64,000 bases of DNA from Nocardioides eburneiflavus (lineage in GTDB: Bacteria > Actinomycetota > Actinomycetes > Propionibacteriales > Nocardioidaceae). The notes under the pieces were generated by a model. That model was not told the origin of the DNA. It worked only from the letters and a program-made list of their open reading frames with translations, and searched no databases. Positions 27,002 through 36,933 of the stretch are shown here, in pieces; the first letter of the stretch is position 1; the number at the start of each line of letters is the position of its first letter. The translations under genes and the position numbers were made by a program. The stretch is from contig NZ_SRRO01000001.1 in assembly GCF_004785795.1 (NCBI RefSeq), positions 310,001 through 374,000 on the forward strand, in the 5' to 3' direction.

Positions 27002-27017
27002 GGCCACCGCGTGATCC
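27002..27017 (+). repeat. IS256 left inverted repeat
   Basis: 16 bp, a perfect inverted match to 28326-28341. It lies 42 bp before the transposase ATG. Confidence 0.8.
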
Positions 27018-27058
27018 TTCAGAAGACCTGCGAAAGCACGACTGAAGGAGTCACCACG

Positions 27059-28312
27059 ATGACCGTCGACCCCAACTCTATTGACCTGCCCACGTTCATG
27101 ACCGAGCACCTGGCGCGTGCCGAGCCCGACCTACTCCGGACCATGTTGTCCACGTTCGTGCAGGCGTTGATGTCGGCCGAGGCCGACGCGATCTGCGGCG
27201 CCGGCTACGGCGAACGCAGCCCGGAGCGGACCAACTCCCGCAACGGCTACCGGACCCGGGACTTCGACACCCGCACCGGCACGATGGAGGTTGCAATCCC
27301 CAAGCTGCGCGAGGGCTCGTACTTCCCCGACTGGCTCCTCGAGCGCCGCCGTCGGGCCGAGCGGGCCCTGACCACAGTGGTGGCAACCTGCTACCTCCTC
27401 GGGGTGTCGACGCGGCGGATGGAGAAGCTCGTCGAGACCCTCGGCATCACCAGGTTGTCGAAGTCGCAAGTCAGCGTGATGGCCAAGGAGCTCGACGCGC
27501 ACGTGGAGGACTTCCGCACCCGGCCACTCGACGCCGGGCCGTACACGTTCCTGGCCGCGGACGCGTTGACGATGAAGGTCCGCGAGGGCGGGCGGGTCGT
27601 GAACACCCACGTCCTGGTCGCGACCGGCGTCAACGCCGATGGGCACCGCGAGATCCTCGGCGTGGACATCTGCTCGGCCGAGTCCGAGGCCGGCTGGCTG
27701 ACCCTGTTCCGCGGCCTGAACGCCCGCGGCCTGAGCGGCGTCAAGCTCGTCACGTCCGATGCCCACAGTGGCCTGGTGGCCGCGATGACGGCGACCCTGG
27801 ACGGTGCCGCCTGGCAGCGATGCCGCACCCACTACGCGGCGAACCTGATGTCCGCGACACCAAAGTCGTCGTGGGGCTGGGTCAAGGCGATGCTGCACTC
27901 GATCTACGACCAGCCCGACACCAAGGCCGTGCACGCCCAGTTCGACCGCGTCATCGACACCCTGGACGAGAAGCTCCCCGCCGTGGCCGAGCACCTCGAG
28001 GAAGCCCGCGCCGACATCCTGGCCTTCACCGCGTTCCCGAAAGAGATCTGGCGCCAGATCTGGTCCAACAATCCCAACGAGCGCCTCAACCGCGAGATCC
28101 GCCGACGCACCGACGTCGTCGGGATCTTCCCCGACCGCAACTCCGCCATCCGACTCATCGGAGCCGTCCTAGCCGAGCAGCACGACGACTGGGCCGAGGG
28201 CCGCCGCTACCTCGGACTCGACGTCCTGGCACGCTCCCGCATCGCACTCATCAACACCAACGAGACCACCGACCAGAAGGAGGACCTGACACCCGCCGCA
28301 CTCACTGCCTAG
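27059..28312 (+). CDS. IS256-family transposase
   Basis: The 417-residue transposase has the N-terminal RNGYRTRDFDTRTG motif of IS256/mutator enzymes, the catalytic Asp in FLAADALTMK, the second Asp in LVTSDAHSGL, and the catalytic Glu in NNPNERLNREIRRRTDVVG. GAAGGAG lies 9 nt before the ATG. The length is normal and the frame intact, so the element could be active. Confidence 0.93.
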   Translation: MTVDPNSIDLPTFMTEHLARAEPDLLRTMLSTFVQALMSAEADAICGAGYGERSPERTNSRNGYRTRDFDTRTGTMEVAIPKLREGSYFPDWLLERRRRAERALTTVVATCYLLGVSTRRMEKLVETLGITRLSKSQVSVMAKELDAHVEDFRTRPLDAGPYTFLAADALTMKVREGGRVVNTHVLVATGVNADGHREILGVDICSAESEAGWLTLFRGLNARGLSGVKLVTSDAHSGLVAAMTATLDGAAWQRCRTHYAANLMSATPKSSWGWVKAMLHSIYDQPDTKAVHAQFDRVIDTLDEKLPAVAEHLEEARADILAFTAFPKEIWRQIWSNNPNERLNREIRRRTDVVGIFPDRNSAIRLIGAVLAEQHDDWAEGRRYLGLDVLARSRIALINTNETTDQKEDLTPAALTA

Positions 28313-28325
28313 AGTGCAGCCACCG

Positions 28326-28341
28326 GATCACGCGGTGGCCC
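28326..28341 (-). repeat. IS256 right inverted repeat
   Basis: 16 bp, a perfect inverted match to 27002-27017, beginning 13 bp after the transposase stop. Confidence 0.8.
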
Positions 28342-28440
28342 CTTCATCCACCACGACCGTGGACTCGACCGCTTGGTGCGCCCTGATGCCACTTCCGGGG
28401 GCTGTCGGCAACGCTCCAAAATGAGGCCGATCCGACGCCT

Positions 28441-29678
28441 TGGTTTCCAGGAGTCATCGCAATCTCTTGGTGGGTGGGGACGTTAGCAGTGCGTTGAACA
28501 GCTCGGCTGGCGTGCGGTCGTCGAGGGTGAGTCGCGGTCGGCCGTTGAGCTCGTTCTCGACCCTGGCGAGGTCGCGTGGGGTGTGGACCGACAGGTCTGT
28601 CGACTTGGGGAAGTACTGGCGCAGCAGTCCGTTGGCGTTCTCGTTGGAGCCCCGCTGCCAGGGGCTGGCGGCGTCGCAGAAGTAGATCTTCGTGCCGATC
28701 GCCGCGGTGATCTCGAGGTGTCGGGCCATCTCGGTGCCTTGGTCCCAGGTCAGGCTCTGGCGTAGTCCCACCGGTAGTTCCTCCATCGTCGTCACCCAGC
28801 CGTTTCTCAGCGTTGCGGAGTCCTGGGCGGGTAGGTGCACCAGCTTCACGTAGCGGGTCTGGCGCTCGATCAAGGTCGCGATGGCCGAGCGGTGATGCGG
28901 ACCGACGATGAGGTCTCCTTCCCAGTGCCCGGCCGCGGACCTGTCGGTCGGCTCGAAGCCGCGGTCGTGGATTGAGAGCATCGGCTGAGCGAACCTCCGG
29001 CCGGCGCGCACGATGCGCGTGTGCCCACGCCGGTGGTCACGAGTTGTTCGTAGCGGCGACACTGCCTCCGACGTCTTCGCTCGTCGCAGGAGCCCGGTCT
29101 GGTGGCGGTACAGCGCCTGGTAGATGCTCTCGGTCGCCAGCCACATGCTCGGCTCCTCGGGGAACTCGCGGCGCAGTGCCCGGCTGATCTGCTGGGGACT
29201 CCAGCGCAGCTTGAGCTTGGCGACGACGAACTCGAACAGCGCCGTGTTCTCCATGATCTTCATCGGCCGGTCCCTGCGTCGTCGGACCGCGGCCTCGCTA
29301 TGAGCGTGGAAGGGGCGGTACTGCCCGGAGTGGTGCAGGTTGCGTCGCAGCTCGCGGCTGATCGTCGATGCTGCACGGTCGAGCTCGCGACCGATCGCCG
29401 TCGGTCCAAGCCCGCGGCTGGCCAGGTCCGCGATCTTGACCCGCTCGTCCTCGGACAGGAAACGGGGCGAGATCTGACGGACAGCGAGCGGCTCCAGAGG
29501 TGGCACGACGAGCACCGTGCCATCCGGCCGACGCACCCGCGCGCCGTTCTTCCACCGCTGCCCGGCCGAGCGTGAGACACCCACCTCCACTCATGCAGCC
29601 CGTAGCGACCAGCCCTGCGCCATCAACTCCACGAACCTGCGCCCCTGCTGACCCGCCCGGGCCGCGTAACGCCATCAT
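28441..29678 (-). mobile_element. IS30-family element with damaged 5' end
   Basis: The transposase frame is followed at 28441-28465 by a terminal-repeat-like sequence (GGTTTCCAGGAGTCATCGCA) of IS30 style. I cannot find its inverted partner on the other side, where fgd begins. The right end appears to be lost, and the element is probably immobile. Confidence 0.55.
28454..29590 (-). pseudogene. IS30-family transposase, N terminus disrupted
   Basis: The open part (378 residues from GTG 29590) keeps the helix-turn-helix (IGRELDRAASTISREL) and the DDE core: GHWEGDLIVG, LTWDQGTEMARH and NENANGLLRQYFPKSTDL. Upstream of it, minus-strand DNA from ATG 29675 reads MALRGPGGSAGAQVR, the usual family start. 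It then needs a one-base frameshift to continue as ELMAQGWSLRAA, and meets TGA at 29591-29593 directly before the GTG. The first DNA-binding helices are therefore lost from the long product. A shortened protein could still be made. Comparison with intact IS30 N termini is from memory. Confidence 0.65.
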
Positions 29679-29737
29679 CTCGCCAGATCCGGTAAAAGGG
29701 CGTCGGCTTCGAGCACCGGCGTCCGTCTGCGTTCCGA

Positions 29738-30754
29738 TCAGCCGCCCATCCCCCGCACCGCCGGCAGCACCTCGTCGGCGAAGGACGTGAGGAACTGCTC
29801 CTGGTCGTGCCCGGGGCCATGGAAGACGAGGTGGTCGAAGCCCGCCTCGACGTAGGGCCGAACCTCCGCGAGCACCTCCTCGGGCGTGGTCGCCACGATC
29901 CAGCGCGAGGCGACCTGCTCGATGGGGAGCGCGTCGGCGGCGGCCGCCATCTCGACCGGGTCGTCGAGCTGGTGCTTCTGCTCGGCGCTCAGCGACAGCG
30001 GCGCCCAGAACCGGCAGTTCTCCAGCGCCTCCTCGCGCGTCGGGGCGTACGACAGCTTGATCTCGATCATCCGCGAGAAGTCGCGCTGCGCGTCCGACGC
30101 GGCGCGACCCTCCTCGACCGCGGGCAGCAGCTTGTCGGTGTAGAGATCCATCCCCTTGCCGCTCGTGCAGATGAAGCCGTCGCCCACGCGCCCGGCGTAC
30201 TTCGCCATCTGCGGCCCGCCGGCCGCGACCCAGATCGGCACGCCACCTGGGGGCCGGTCGTAGATCGTGGCGTCGACGGTGCGGTAGTAGTCGCCGTCGA
30301 AGGTGACCCGCTCCCCTGCCCACAGCTCGCGCAGGAGGCGTACGGACTCGCGCAGCCGCGCCCACCGCTCCTTGAACTCCGGCCACTCGGCCAGCCCGAC
30401 GGAGATCTCGTTCAGGGCCTCGCCGGTGCCCACGCCGAGCACGACCCGGCCGGGGTTGAGCAGCGCGAGCGTCGCGAACTGCTGCGCCAGCACGGCCGGG
30501 TTGTAGCGGAACGTCGGCGTCAGCACGCTGGTGCCGAGCACCACCCGGTCGGTGCGCTCGCCGATCGCGGCCATCGCGGCGAGCGCGTTGGGCGCGTGAC
30601 CGCCCTCGTGGCGCCACGGCTGCAGGTGGTCGCTGATCCACACGCTGTCGAGGCCGACCTCCTCGGCGCGCACGCCGAGCTCGACGAGCTCGCGCGGGCC
30701 GAACTGCTCGGCGGACGCCTTGTAGCCGACAGCGAGGGGGGACGTCTGGGTCAC
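29738..30754 (-). CDS. fgd: F420-dependent glucose-6-phosphate dehydrogenase
   Basis: The 338-residue LLM enzyme closely follows mycobacterial [14 protein letters not shown] opening, [15 protein letters not shown] with the catalytic His43 and Trp47, GTGEALNE with the general acid Glu, [22 protein letters not shown] and ASRWIV with phosphate-binding Lys and Arg. It oxidises glucose-6-phosphate to 6-phosphogluconolactone while reducing coenzyme F420, supplying F420H2 to other enzymes. It starts at GTG, diverging from another LLM gene 41 bp away. Its end lies next to the damaged IS30 element. Confidence 0.93.
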   Translation of the reverse strand: MTQTSPLAVGYKASAEQFGPRELVELGVRAEEVGLDSVWISDHLQPWRHEGGHAPNALAAMAAIGERTDRVVLGTSVLTPTFRYNPAVLAQQFATLALLNPGRVVLGVGTGEALNEISVGLAEWPEFKERWARLRESVRLLRELWAGERVTFDGDYYRTVDATIYDRPPGGVPIWVAAGGPQMAKYAGRVGDGFICTSGKGMDLYTDKLLPAVEEGRAASDAQRDFSRMIEIKLSYAPTREEALENCRFWAPLSLSAEQKHQLDDPVEMAAAADALPIEQVASRWIVATTPEEVLAEVRPYVEAGFDHLVFHGPGHDQEQFLTSFADEVLPAVRGMGG

Positions 30755-30795
30755 GGGCGGTTCCGTTCGGTCGGGGGCGGTGCCATCGTGGCCCG

Positions 30796-31731
30796 ATGGC
30801 CGACGACCTGCCCGCCTTGGGCTTCGGGCTCCCAGTCTCCGGGACCTGGGCAACACCGGGCGCGATGATCCACGTGGCGCGTCTCGCCGAGGAGCTCGGC
30901 TATCACTCGCTGTGGACATTCCAGCGGGTGCTCCAGCCGGTCGCCGACGCCACCCCGGCGTACGCCGCGGTGCACGACGCCGTGCTGCCCCTGGCCCACG
31001 TCGCCTCGCACACGAGCCGGATCGGGCTCGGCACGGCGACGCTGTGCGCACCGTTCACCCCGCCCGCCCTCCTCGCCAAGGCGATGGCGACGCTCGACCA
31101 CCTCGCGTCGGGCCGGCTGACGGTCGGGGTCGGGATGGGGTGGCTGCCCGAGGAGCACGAGGCCGCGGGCGTGCCGTACGCCGGGCGCGGGGCGCGCTTC
31201 GAGGAGTACCTGCGCTGCCTGGTGGCGCTGTGGACCCAGGACCCCGTCGCGTTCCACGGCGAGCACTACACGGTCCCGCGCTCGCACCTCGGCGTCCGAC
31301 CTGTCCAACGCCCACACCCGCCGCTGCTCGTCGGCGGCGCCGCACCCGCGGCGCTGCGGCGGGCCGGCCGGCTCGCCCAGGGGTGGATCGCCGGCACCCG
31401 GCAGGACCTCGACTCCCTCGCCGACTCCGTGGCGCTGGTGCACGAGGGCGCCCGCGACGCCGGTCGCGACCCGGCGGCCGTACGCATCCTGCTGCGCGCG
31501 GTCGTGGACCTCGCGGACGCCGACCCGGGCCCGGGACGGCGACCGTTCCACGGCACCCGCGAGCAGGTGCTCGACGACCTCGCAGCCGTACGCCGCCGGG
31601 GTGCCGGCGAGGTCTTCGTCGACCTCAACTTCTCGCCGCGGGTCGGCTCGCCCGACGTCGACGCGGACGCCGCGGTGGCCGAGGCGGAGCACGTCCTGCA
31701 CGCTCTCGCCCCGGCCCGCTGGGGCTCCTAG
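30796..31731 (+). CDS. LLM-class F420-dependent oxidoreductase
   Basis: The 311-residue protein has the luciferase-like TIM barrel: [20 protein letters not shown] and [20 protein letters not shown] are typical of the F420-using subgroup. The substrate is unknown. It diverges from fgd and ends by overlapping the next LLM gene tail to tail by 4 bp. It would draw reducing power from F420H2 made by Fgd. Confidence 0.88.
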   Translation: MADDLPALGFGLPVSGTWATPGAMIHVARLAEELGYHSLWTFQRVLQPVADATPAYAAVHDAVLPLAHVASHTSRIGLGTATLCAPFTPPALLAKAMATLDHLASGRLTVGVGMGWLPEEHEAAGVPYAGRGARFEEYLRCLVALWTQDPVAFHGEHYTVPRSHLGVRPVQRPHPPLLVGGAAPAALRRAGRLAQGWIAGTRQDLDSLADSVALVHEGARDAGRDPAAVRILLRAVVDLADADPGPGRRPFHGTREQVLDDLAAVRRRGAGEVFVDLNFSPRVGSPDVDADAAVAEAEHVLHALAPARWGS

Positions 31732-32714
31732 GACGCCTCCACCTTGGGCATGATGTCGTTCTTGAGGCGCTTGAGGTCGTCGAGGGTCTTGGACACCGGC
31801 ACGTCGGCGAAGGGCGGCCACAGCAGCGGCATCGTCATGCCGGCCTCCTGGTAGCGCTTGAGCATGTCGACGAGCTGGCGCTCGCTCCCGACGAGGATGT
31901 TGGACACCTTCCCGTTGTCGGACTGGTCGACGTCCTCGTCGGTGATGGTGAACCAGATCATCGAGCACATGTCGAGGTCGTCGATGGACTTGCCGAGCTC
32001 GTCGAGCTCGCGGGCGATCGCCGTGCGCCACTCGGTGAACTCGCGCGGGGTGTCCTGGATGCCGATCCAGCCGTGCAGTCCGTACTTGGCGACGCGGTTG
32101 GCGGAGCGCTTGGGGTCGCGCAGGCCGCTGAAGTAGATCGGCGGATGCGGCTTCTGCACCGGCTTGTGCCCGAAGCCGCACGGCTCGAAGTCGGCGTGCT
32201 CGCCGTGGTACTCGAAGACGTCGTTGGTCCAGATGCCCTGGGCGATCTCGATGGTCTCGCGGACGTGGGAGTGCCGGCGCGGGAACCGGTCGGCGACGCT
32301 CGCCGCGGCGAACTCCTCGGGCATCCACCCCGAGCCGATGCCGACGTTGAGCCGGCCGTTGGAGAGGTGGTCGATGGTGGCGCACTCGGCGGCGAAGAGG
32401 GCCGGGCTGCGGAAGGGCGTGTTGGTGATGCTCATGCCGAAGCGCAGCTTCTCGGTGCGCGCGGCGAGCCACGGCAGGATCGGCCAGCCCTGGAACCACT
32501 GGCCGCGCGACTCCACCGGCAGCTGGGTCGGGAACTCCTTCATCATGCCGAAGCTGTACTGGAGCTCGCCGCGGTCCGAGGCCTCCGGGACCACGAGGCG
32601 GTCGAGGGTCCACACCGAGTCGAAGTCGAGCTCCTCGGCCAGGTCGGTCAGGTCTGCGAGCTCCTGCACCGTGACGTGGTTGCGGAAGGTCGGCAGGTAG
32701 AGGGCGAGCTTCAT
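31728..32714 (-). CDS. LLM-class F420-dependent oxidoreductase
   Basis: The 328-residue protein has an LLM barrel with SVWTLDRLVVPE, FGMSITNTPFRSPALFA, NVGIGSGWMPEEF and KPVQKPHPPIYFSGL. An SD-like GAGGAG lies about 11 nt before the ATG. The adjoining acyl-CoA synthetase on the same strand suggests a role in lipid or aromatic-acid metabolism, but nothing in the sequence fixes the substrate. Confidence 0.88.
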   Translation of the reverse strand: MKLALYLPTFRNHVTVQELADLTDLAEELDFDSVWTLDRLVVPEASDRGELQYSFGMMKEFPTQLPVESRGQWFQGWPILPWLAARTEKLRFGMSITNTPFRSPALFAAECATIDHLSNGRLNVGIGSGWMPEEFAAASVADRFPRRHSHVRETIEIAQGIWTNDVFEYHGEHADFEPCGFGHKPVQKPHPPIYFSGLRDPKRSANRVAKYGLHGWIGIQDTPREFTEWRTAIARELDELGKSIDDLDMCSMIWFTITDEDVDQSDNGKVSNILVGSERQLVDMLKRYQEAGMTMPLLWPPFADVPVSKTLDDLKRLKNDIMPKVEAS

Positions 32715-32829
32715 CTCACAACATCTCCTCGGGAGGGATCTGGCCCGGGCGGCCCTTGTGACGTATCCCACAACCGGGCCTGCCCACCCGCAAGGCCGAG
32801 GCGCTCATGGTTTCCTCAACGCTCCCCAC

Positions 32830-34350
32830 TCAGCGCATCCGCTCCCTCAGCTCGCGCTTGAGGACCTTGCCGTAGTTGTTCGTCGGCAGCGCGTCCACGA
32901 AGCGGTAGTCCTTTGGCCGCTTGAACCGGGCGATGCTGTCGAGGCAGACCCGGTCGAGCTCCTCGACCGCAGGCTCGGTGCCGTCGTGGACCACGAAGGC
33001 CACCACCGACTCGCCCCACTCGGGGTCGGGGCGGCCCACGACGGCCGCCGCCTCGACGTGCGGGTGGCGCAGCAGCGCCTCCTCGACCTCGCGGGGATAG
33101 ATGTTCATCCCGCCGCTGATGATCAGGTCCTTGGACCGGTCGTGCAGCGTGAGGAACCCGTCCTCGTCGAGGCTGCCGACGTCGCCGGTGTGCAGCCACC
33201 CGTCGCGCAGCGCCTCTGCCGTCTCCTCGGGCTGGTTCCAGTAGCCGGCCATCACGACGGCGCCCCGTACGAGCACCTCGCCGGGCTCGCCCGGCGGCAG
33301 CGGGCGCCCGTCGTCGTCGCCCACCCGCACCTCGACGTCGGTGCGCGGGAACCCCACGGACTGCATCCGCTCGCGCCACCGCGGGTGGTCGGTGTCGGCG
33401 TGGTCCTGCACGGACAGGCCGGTGATGGTCATCGGCGTCTCGCCCTGCCCGTAGATCTGCGCCAGCCGCGGGCCGAAGGTCGCCAGCGCGGCCTCGAGGT
33501 CGGCGAGGTACATCGGGGCGCCGCCGTAGATGATCGTCCTGAGCCCGCTGAGGTCGGCGCCGGCGAGCGCCTCGTCCGCGGCGAGGCGCCGCACCATGAT
33601 CGGCGCGGCGAAGAACGACATGCCGGGCCAGCGCCGCAGCAGGTCGACGAGCTCGGCGCCGCCCAGCGGGGCGTGGGCCGGGAAGACGCTGACAGCGCCG
33701 CGCGCGACGTGCGGCAGGCCGTACAGGCCGGAGCCGTGCGACAGCGGCGCGGCGTGCAGCACGCTGTCGTCCGCCGAGACCGGGCCGATGTCGGCGAAGT
33801 AGCTCAGCGAGGCCATCAGCAGGTTGCCGTGGGTGAGCGTCGCGCCCTTGGGCCGGCCGGTGGTGCCGCTGGTGTAGAAGAGCCAGGCCGGGTCGTCGGT
33901 GCCGCGCTCGGCCAGCGCCGCCGGCCCGGACGAGGTGAGCCGGTCCCAGTCCGGCCCCGGCGCGAGCACGACCTCCTCGACGGTGCCGATGCGGTCGCGC
34001 AGGACCGTCACGTCGTCGGCGTGCGCCTCGTCGGTGACCACCACCCGGGCACCGGAGTGCTCGAGGACGTACGCGATCTCGTCGCGGTGCAGCCGGGCGT
34101 TGACCGGTACGGCGACCAGCCCGGCGTGCCACACGGCGTACTGCGCCTCGAGGTACTCCGGGCGGTTGTCCATCACGAGCGCCACCCGGTCCCCCGCCTC
34201 CAGCCCGAGGCTCCCGCCGAGGCCGCCGGCCGCGCTGGCCACCCGTGCGGCGAGCTCGCCCCAGGAGGCGTGCACGTCCTGCCCCACGGCGAGGGCGGGC
34301 CGCTCGCGCAGCCTGCGTCCCTGCCGCTCCACCCAGCTGGCGAGGTTCAT
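32830..34350 (-). CDS. AMP-forming acyl-CoA synthetase/ligase
   Basis: The 506-residue ANL-superfamily enzyme has the P-loop-like LFYTSGTTGRPKGATLTHGN (A3), YGQGETPMT (A5), GWLHTGDVGSLDEDGFL (A7), DRSKDLIISGGMNIYPREVE (A8) and the C-terminal Lys in NNYGKVLKREL (A10). It activates a carboxylic acid to acyl-AMP and then acyl-CoA. A medium- or long-chain or aryl acid is likely. All catalytic motifs are intact. It lies upstream of the LLM oxidoreductase on the same strand with a 115-bp gap. Confidence 0.92.
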   Translation of the reverse strand: MNLASWVERQGRRLRERPALAVGQDVHASWGELAARVASAAGGLGGSLGLEAGDRVALVMDNRPEYLEAQYAVWHAGLVAVPVNARLHRDEIAYVLEHSGARVVVTDEAHADDVTVLRDRIGTVEEVVLAPGPDWDRLTSSGPAALAERGTDDPAWLFYTSGTTGRPKGATLTHGNLLMASLSYFADIGPVSADDSVLHAAPLSHGSGLYGLPHVARGAVSVFPAHAPLGGAELVDLLRRWPGMSFFAAPIMVRRLAADEALAGADLSGLRTIIYGGAPMYLADLEAALATFGPRLAQIYGQGETPMTITGLSVQDHADTDHPRWRERMQSVGFPRTDVEVRVGDDDGRPLPPGEPGEVLVRGAVVMAGYWNQPEETAEALRDGWLHTGDVGSLDEDGFLTLHDRSKDLIISGGMNIYPREVEEALLRHPHVEAAAVVGRPDPEWGESVVAFVVHDGTEPAVEELDRVCLDSIARFKRPKDYRFVDALPTNNYGKVLKRELRERMR

Positions 34351-34465
34351 CGCGTCGACCCCATGGCGCCAACCTCCCCGTCCGCCCCGTGCCGGTCAAG
34401 CAGCCCGGGCCAGCGTTGAGGAAGGCGTGATGGTCGCGGCGCAGCGGGTGGGGGAGGCTGGCGGC

Positions 34466-34894
34466 ATGCGTCTCGACGACGAGGTGTCCCGGTCCCGGCT
34501 CCGCGCACACGTGCACGGCGTGTTCTGCACGCTGCACCCCGAGCGCGGCCCCGCCCCCCAGCCGGTGGTCTACGCCGTCACCGACGACGGCCACGTCGGG
34601 GTCCCCATCGACACCGTGAAGCCGAAGCGGTCCTCGCGGCTCCAGCGCGAGGACAACCTCGCCGCCGACCCGCGGGGGTCGCTGCTCGTCGAGCACTGGG
34701 ACGCCGACGACTGGTCACGCCTGTGGTGGGTGCGGGCCGACTGCGAGCACGTCCCCGACCCGCCGGCCGCCGTCGTCGAGGACCTGGCCGACCGGCTCGC
34801 CCGCACGGTCCCCCAGTACGCCGACAAGCCGTTCCACCGCGTGCTGGTGTGCCGCATCGTCAAGGTCACCGGCTGGGCCGCCGCCGAGGACTGA
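34466..34894 (+). CDS. PPOX-fold F420-dependent oxidoreductase (TIGR03668-like)
   Basis: The 142-residue split-barrel protein has VVYAVTDDGHVGVPIDTVKPK and SSRLQREDNLAADPRGSLL, followed by WSRLWWVRADC. This form is characteristic of small F420-binding reductases of the pyridoxamine-phosphate-oxidase fold. GGAGG lies 9 nt before the ATG. It converges on the GAF histidine kinase gene with a 9-bp gap. Confidence 0.85.
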   Translation: MRLDDEVSRSRLRAHVHGVFCTLHPERGPAPQPVVYAVTDDGHVGVPIDTVKPKRSSRLQREDNLAADPRGSLLVEHWDADDWSRLWWVRADCEHVPDPPAAVVEDLADRLARTVPQYADKPFHRVLVCRIVKVTGWAAAED

Positions 34895-34903
34895 TCGGGC
34901 CGG

Positions 34904-36220
34904 TCACGCCCCCTCGCTGCGGGGTGCTCGCGGGAGCCGCAGGTGCATCGAGGTGCCGCCGGGACCGGAGCTGCCGACGGACAGCTCGCCATCCATCGCG
35001 CGGACGAGGCCGTACGCGAGGGCCAGGCCCAGCCCGATGCTCTCCGTGCTCGGCTCGGCCGCGTCGTCGTCGGGGGCGGCCCGGGCGTACGGCGTGAAGA
35101 TCCTCGGCAGCAGCTCGAGCGGGATGCCGGGACCGTCGTCGTCGATCGTGACGAGCACCGACGCACCGTCACCGGCGTCGCGACAGGCGACCTCGACGCG
35201 CCCGCCGGCCCGGCCGTGGCGCACCGAGTTCGCGACGAGGTTGATCAGGACCTGCCGCAGCCGCCGCCGGTCACCGAGCACCCGGTGGCCGCCCGCCAGG
35301 TCGTCGCCCAGGTCGTGCACCAGGCGGCACTCGCGCCGGCCCGCCTGCGCCGACAGCAGGCCGAACGCCTCGTCGACGACCTCGCCGAGGTCGACGGGCT
35401 CGGCAGCGACCGGCAGCACGTTGGCCTCGATCCGGCTGAGGTCGAGGACGTCGGAGAGCAGGTCCATCACGTGCCCGGCCGCTGCGCCGATGTGCTGCAA
35501 CGCCTCGCGGCGGCGGTCCTCGTCGAGGTCCATGGTGCCGAGCAGCTCGGCGAAGCCGACGATGGCCTGGATCGGCGTACGCGCCTCGTGGCCGACGGCG
35601 GCCAGCAGCTCGAGCCGCGCGTGGGACAGCTCCTCGGCGGTGCGCCGCGCCGTCTCGGCCTCGAGCCGCGCCCGCCGCTCCTGGACGAGGCGCGCGTGGT
35701 CGATGGCGACCGAGGCGAGGTGGGTGAAGCGGTCCACGAGGAGCTGCTCGCGGGGGTTCGGGCGGTGCGGGCGCGCGTGGTAGACCGCGAACGTGCCGAC
35801 CGGCCGGCCGTCGCGGCCCTCGATGGGCGTGGACCAGCAGCTGCGCAGCCCGGCGGCGGCGGCGATCTCGCGGTAGCCGGCCCACCGCGGGTCGGACCGC
35901 ACGTCCGTGGCGACCACGGCGACGTCGAGCGCGGCGGCCGTGCCGCACGAGCCCGCGGCGGGCCCGATCGCCATCCCGTCGATCGCCCCGACGTACGTCT
36001 CCGGCAGGCTCGGCGCGGCGCCGTGGTGCAGCGTGCCGCGCTCCCGGTCGAGGAGGAGCACCGAGCACCGGGCTCCGGGCATCAGCTGCTCCAGCGAGGC
36101 CAGGATCCCGGTGAGCACCTCGTCCAGCGGGGCAGCGCGGGCGATCATCTCTAGCACCTCGGTCTGCCCCTCCAGGAGCTCGCGGGCGTCCTCGGCCCAC
36201 AGGTCCGGGGCGGCGCTCAC
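34904..36220 (-). CDS. GAF-domain sensor histidine kinase
   Basis: The 438-residue protein has no membrane helix. A GAF domain (residues about 20-165, with GMAIGPAAGSCGTAAALD) precedes HisKA, with the phosphorylated His in VGHEARTPIQAIVGFAELL. HATPase motifs are QVLINLVANSVRHG, IDDDGPGIP and IGLGLALAYGLVRAMDG. It is a cytoplasmic kinase sensing a small ligand or redox state. It starts at GTG overlapping the response regulator's stop, so kinase and regulator are made as a pair. Confidence 0.9.
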   Translation of the reverse strand: MSAAPDLWAEDARELLEGQTEVLEMIARAAPLDEVLTGILASLEQLMPGARCSVLLLDRERGTLHHGAAPSLPETYVGAIDGMAIGPAAGSCGTAAALDVAVVATDVRSDPRWAGYREIAAAAGLRSCWSTPIEGRDGRPVGTFAVYHARPHRPNPREQLLVDRFTHLASVAIDHARLVQERRARLEAETARRTAEELSHARLELLAAVGHEARTPIQAIVGFAELLGTMDLDEDRRREALQHIGAAAGHVMDLLSDVLDLSRIEANVLPVAAEPVDLGEVVDEAFGLLSAQAGRRECRLVHDLGDDLAGGHRVLGDRRRLRQVLINLVANSVRHGRAGGRVEVACRDAGDGASVLVTIDDDGPGIPLELLPRIFTPYARAAPDDDAAEPSTESIGLGLALAYGLVRAMDGELSVGSSGPGGTSMHLRLPRAPRSEGA

Positions 36221-36933
36221 TGGTCCACCAGCTGGTAGCCGACGCCCCGCACCGTCCGCAGCAGCCGCGGGCTGGACGGATCCGCCTCGAGCTTGAGCCG
36301 CAGCCGGTGGACGTGCTCGGTCACGGTGGCCTCGCCCAGCCACTCGGAGGAGGAGTTCCAGACCTGGTCGACCAGCTGGGCGCGCGTGAAGACGTGGCGC
36401 GGGTGCGTCGCGAGGAACAGCAGCAGGTCGTACTCCTTGGGGGTCAGCTCCTTCTCCTGCCCGTCGAGCAGCACCCGCCGGCTCGCGGGCTCGATGCGCA
36501 GCGCCCCGGCGACGACAGCCTCCACCGACGGGTCGAGCGCGCTGCGGCGCAGCACCGACCTGACCCGCGCGGCGAGCTCGCCGGGCGAGAACGGCTTGAC
36601 GAGGTAGTCGTCGGCGCCGAGGTCGAGCCCGGCGATGCGGTCGCTCTCGCCGCTGCGCCCCGACAACACGATGATCGGAGTGTCCGAGCGGCCGGCCTGC
36701 CCGCTGCGTACGGTCCGCAGCACGTCGAGCCCGCCGAGCCGCGGGAGCGAGAGGTCGAGCACGACGAGGGTCGGGTGCTCGTCGCGGATGCACCTGAGGG
36801 CGGACGCCCCGTCGTCGGCCTCGAGGATCCGGAAGCCCGCGTCGTCGAGCTGCCAGCGCACGACCGTGCGGATCGCCGCGTCGTCGTCCACGACGAGGAC
36901 GACCGGCGCCCGCGGGTCCGCCGCCTGGCTCAT
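36217..36933 (-). CDS. OmpR-family response regulator
   Basis: The 238-residue protein has a receiver domain (VVDDDAAIRTVV; phosphoacceptor Asp in VVLDLSLPRLGG; Lys in DYLVKPFSPGEL) and a winged-helix output (LTPKEYDLLLFLATHP, EATVTEHVHRLRLKLE, RTVRGVGYQL). It should bind DNA when phosphorylated by the coupled GAF kinase. It diverges from fbiC with a 123-bp shared upstream region, so control of fbiC is possible. Confidence 0.93.
   Translation of the reverse strand: MSQAADPRAPVVLVVDDDAAIRTVVRWQLDDAGFRILEADDGASALRCIRDEHPTLVVLDLSLPRLGGLDVLRTVRSGQAGRSDTPIIVLSGRSGESDRIAGLDLGADDYLVKPFSPGELAARVRSVLRRSALDPSVEAVVAGALRIEPASRRVLLDGQEKELTPKEYDLLLFLATHPRHVFTRAQLVDQVWNSSSEWLGEATVTEHVHRLRLKLEADPSSPRLLRTVRGVGYQLVDQ

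Larger units (their letters stand above)
27002..28341 (+). mobile_element. IS256-family insertion sequence
   Basis: About 1.34 kb bounded by perfect 16-bp inverted repeats, GGCCACCGCGTGATCC at 27002-27017 and its complement at 28326-28341, around one transposase gene. I could not find matching 8-9 bp target duplications directly outside these repeats. Either the true ends lie slightly further out or one flank has been rearranged. Confidence 0.8.

Noticed and set aside
26985..28360. Target-site duplications flanking the IS256 repeats
   Set aside because: The 8-9 bp directly outside the 16-bp repeats do not match (ATAGCGAC on the left, CCTTCATC on the right).
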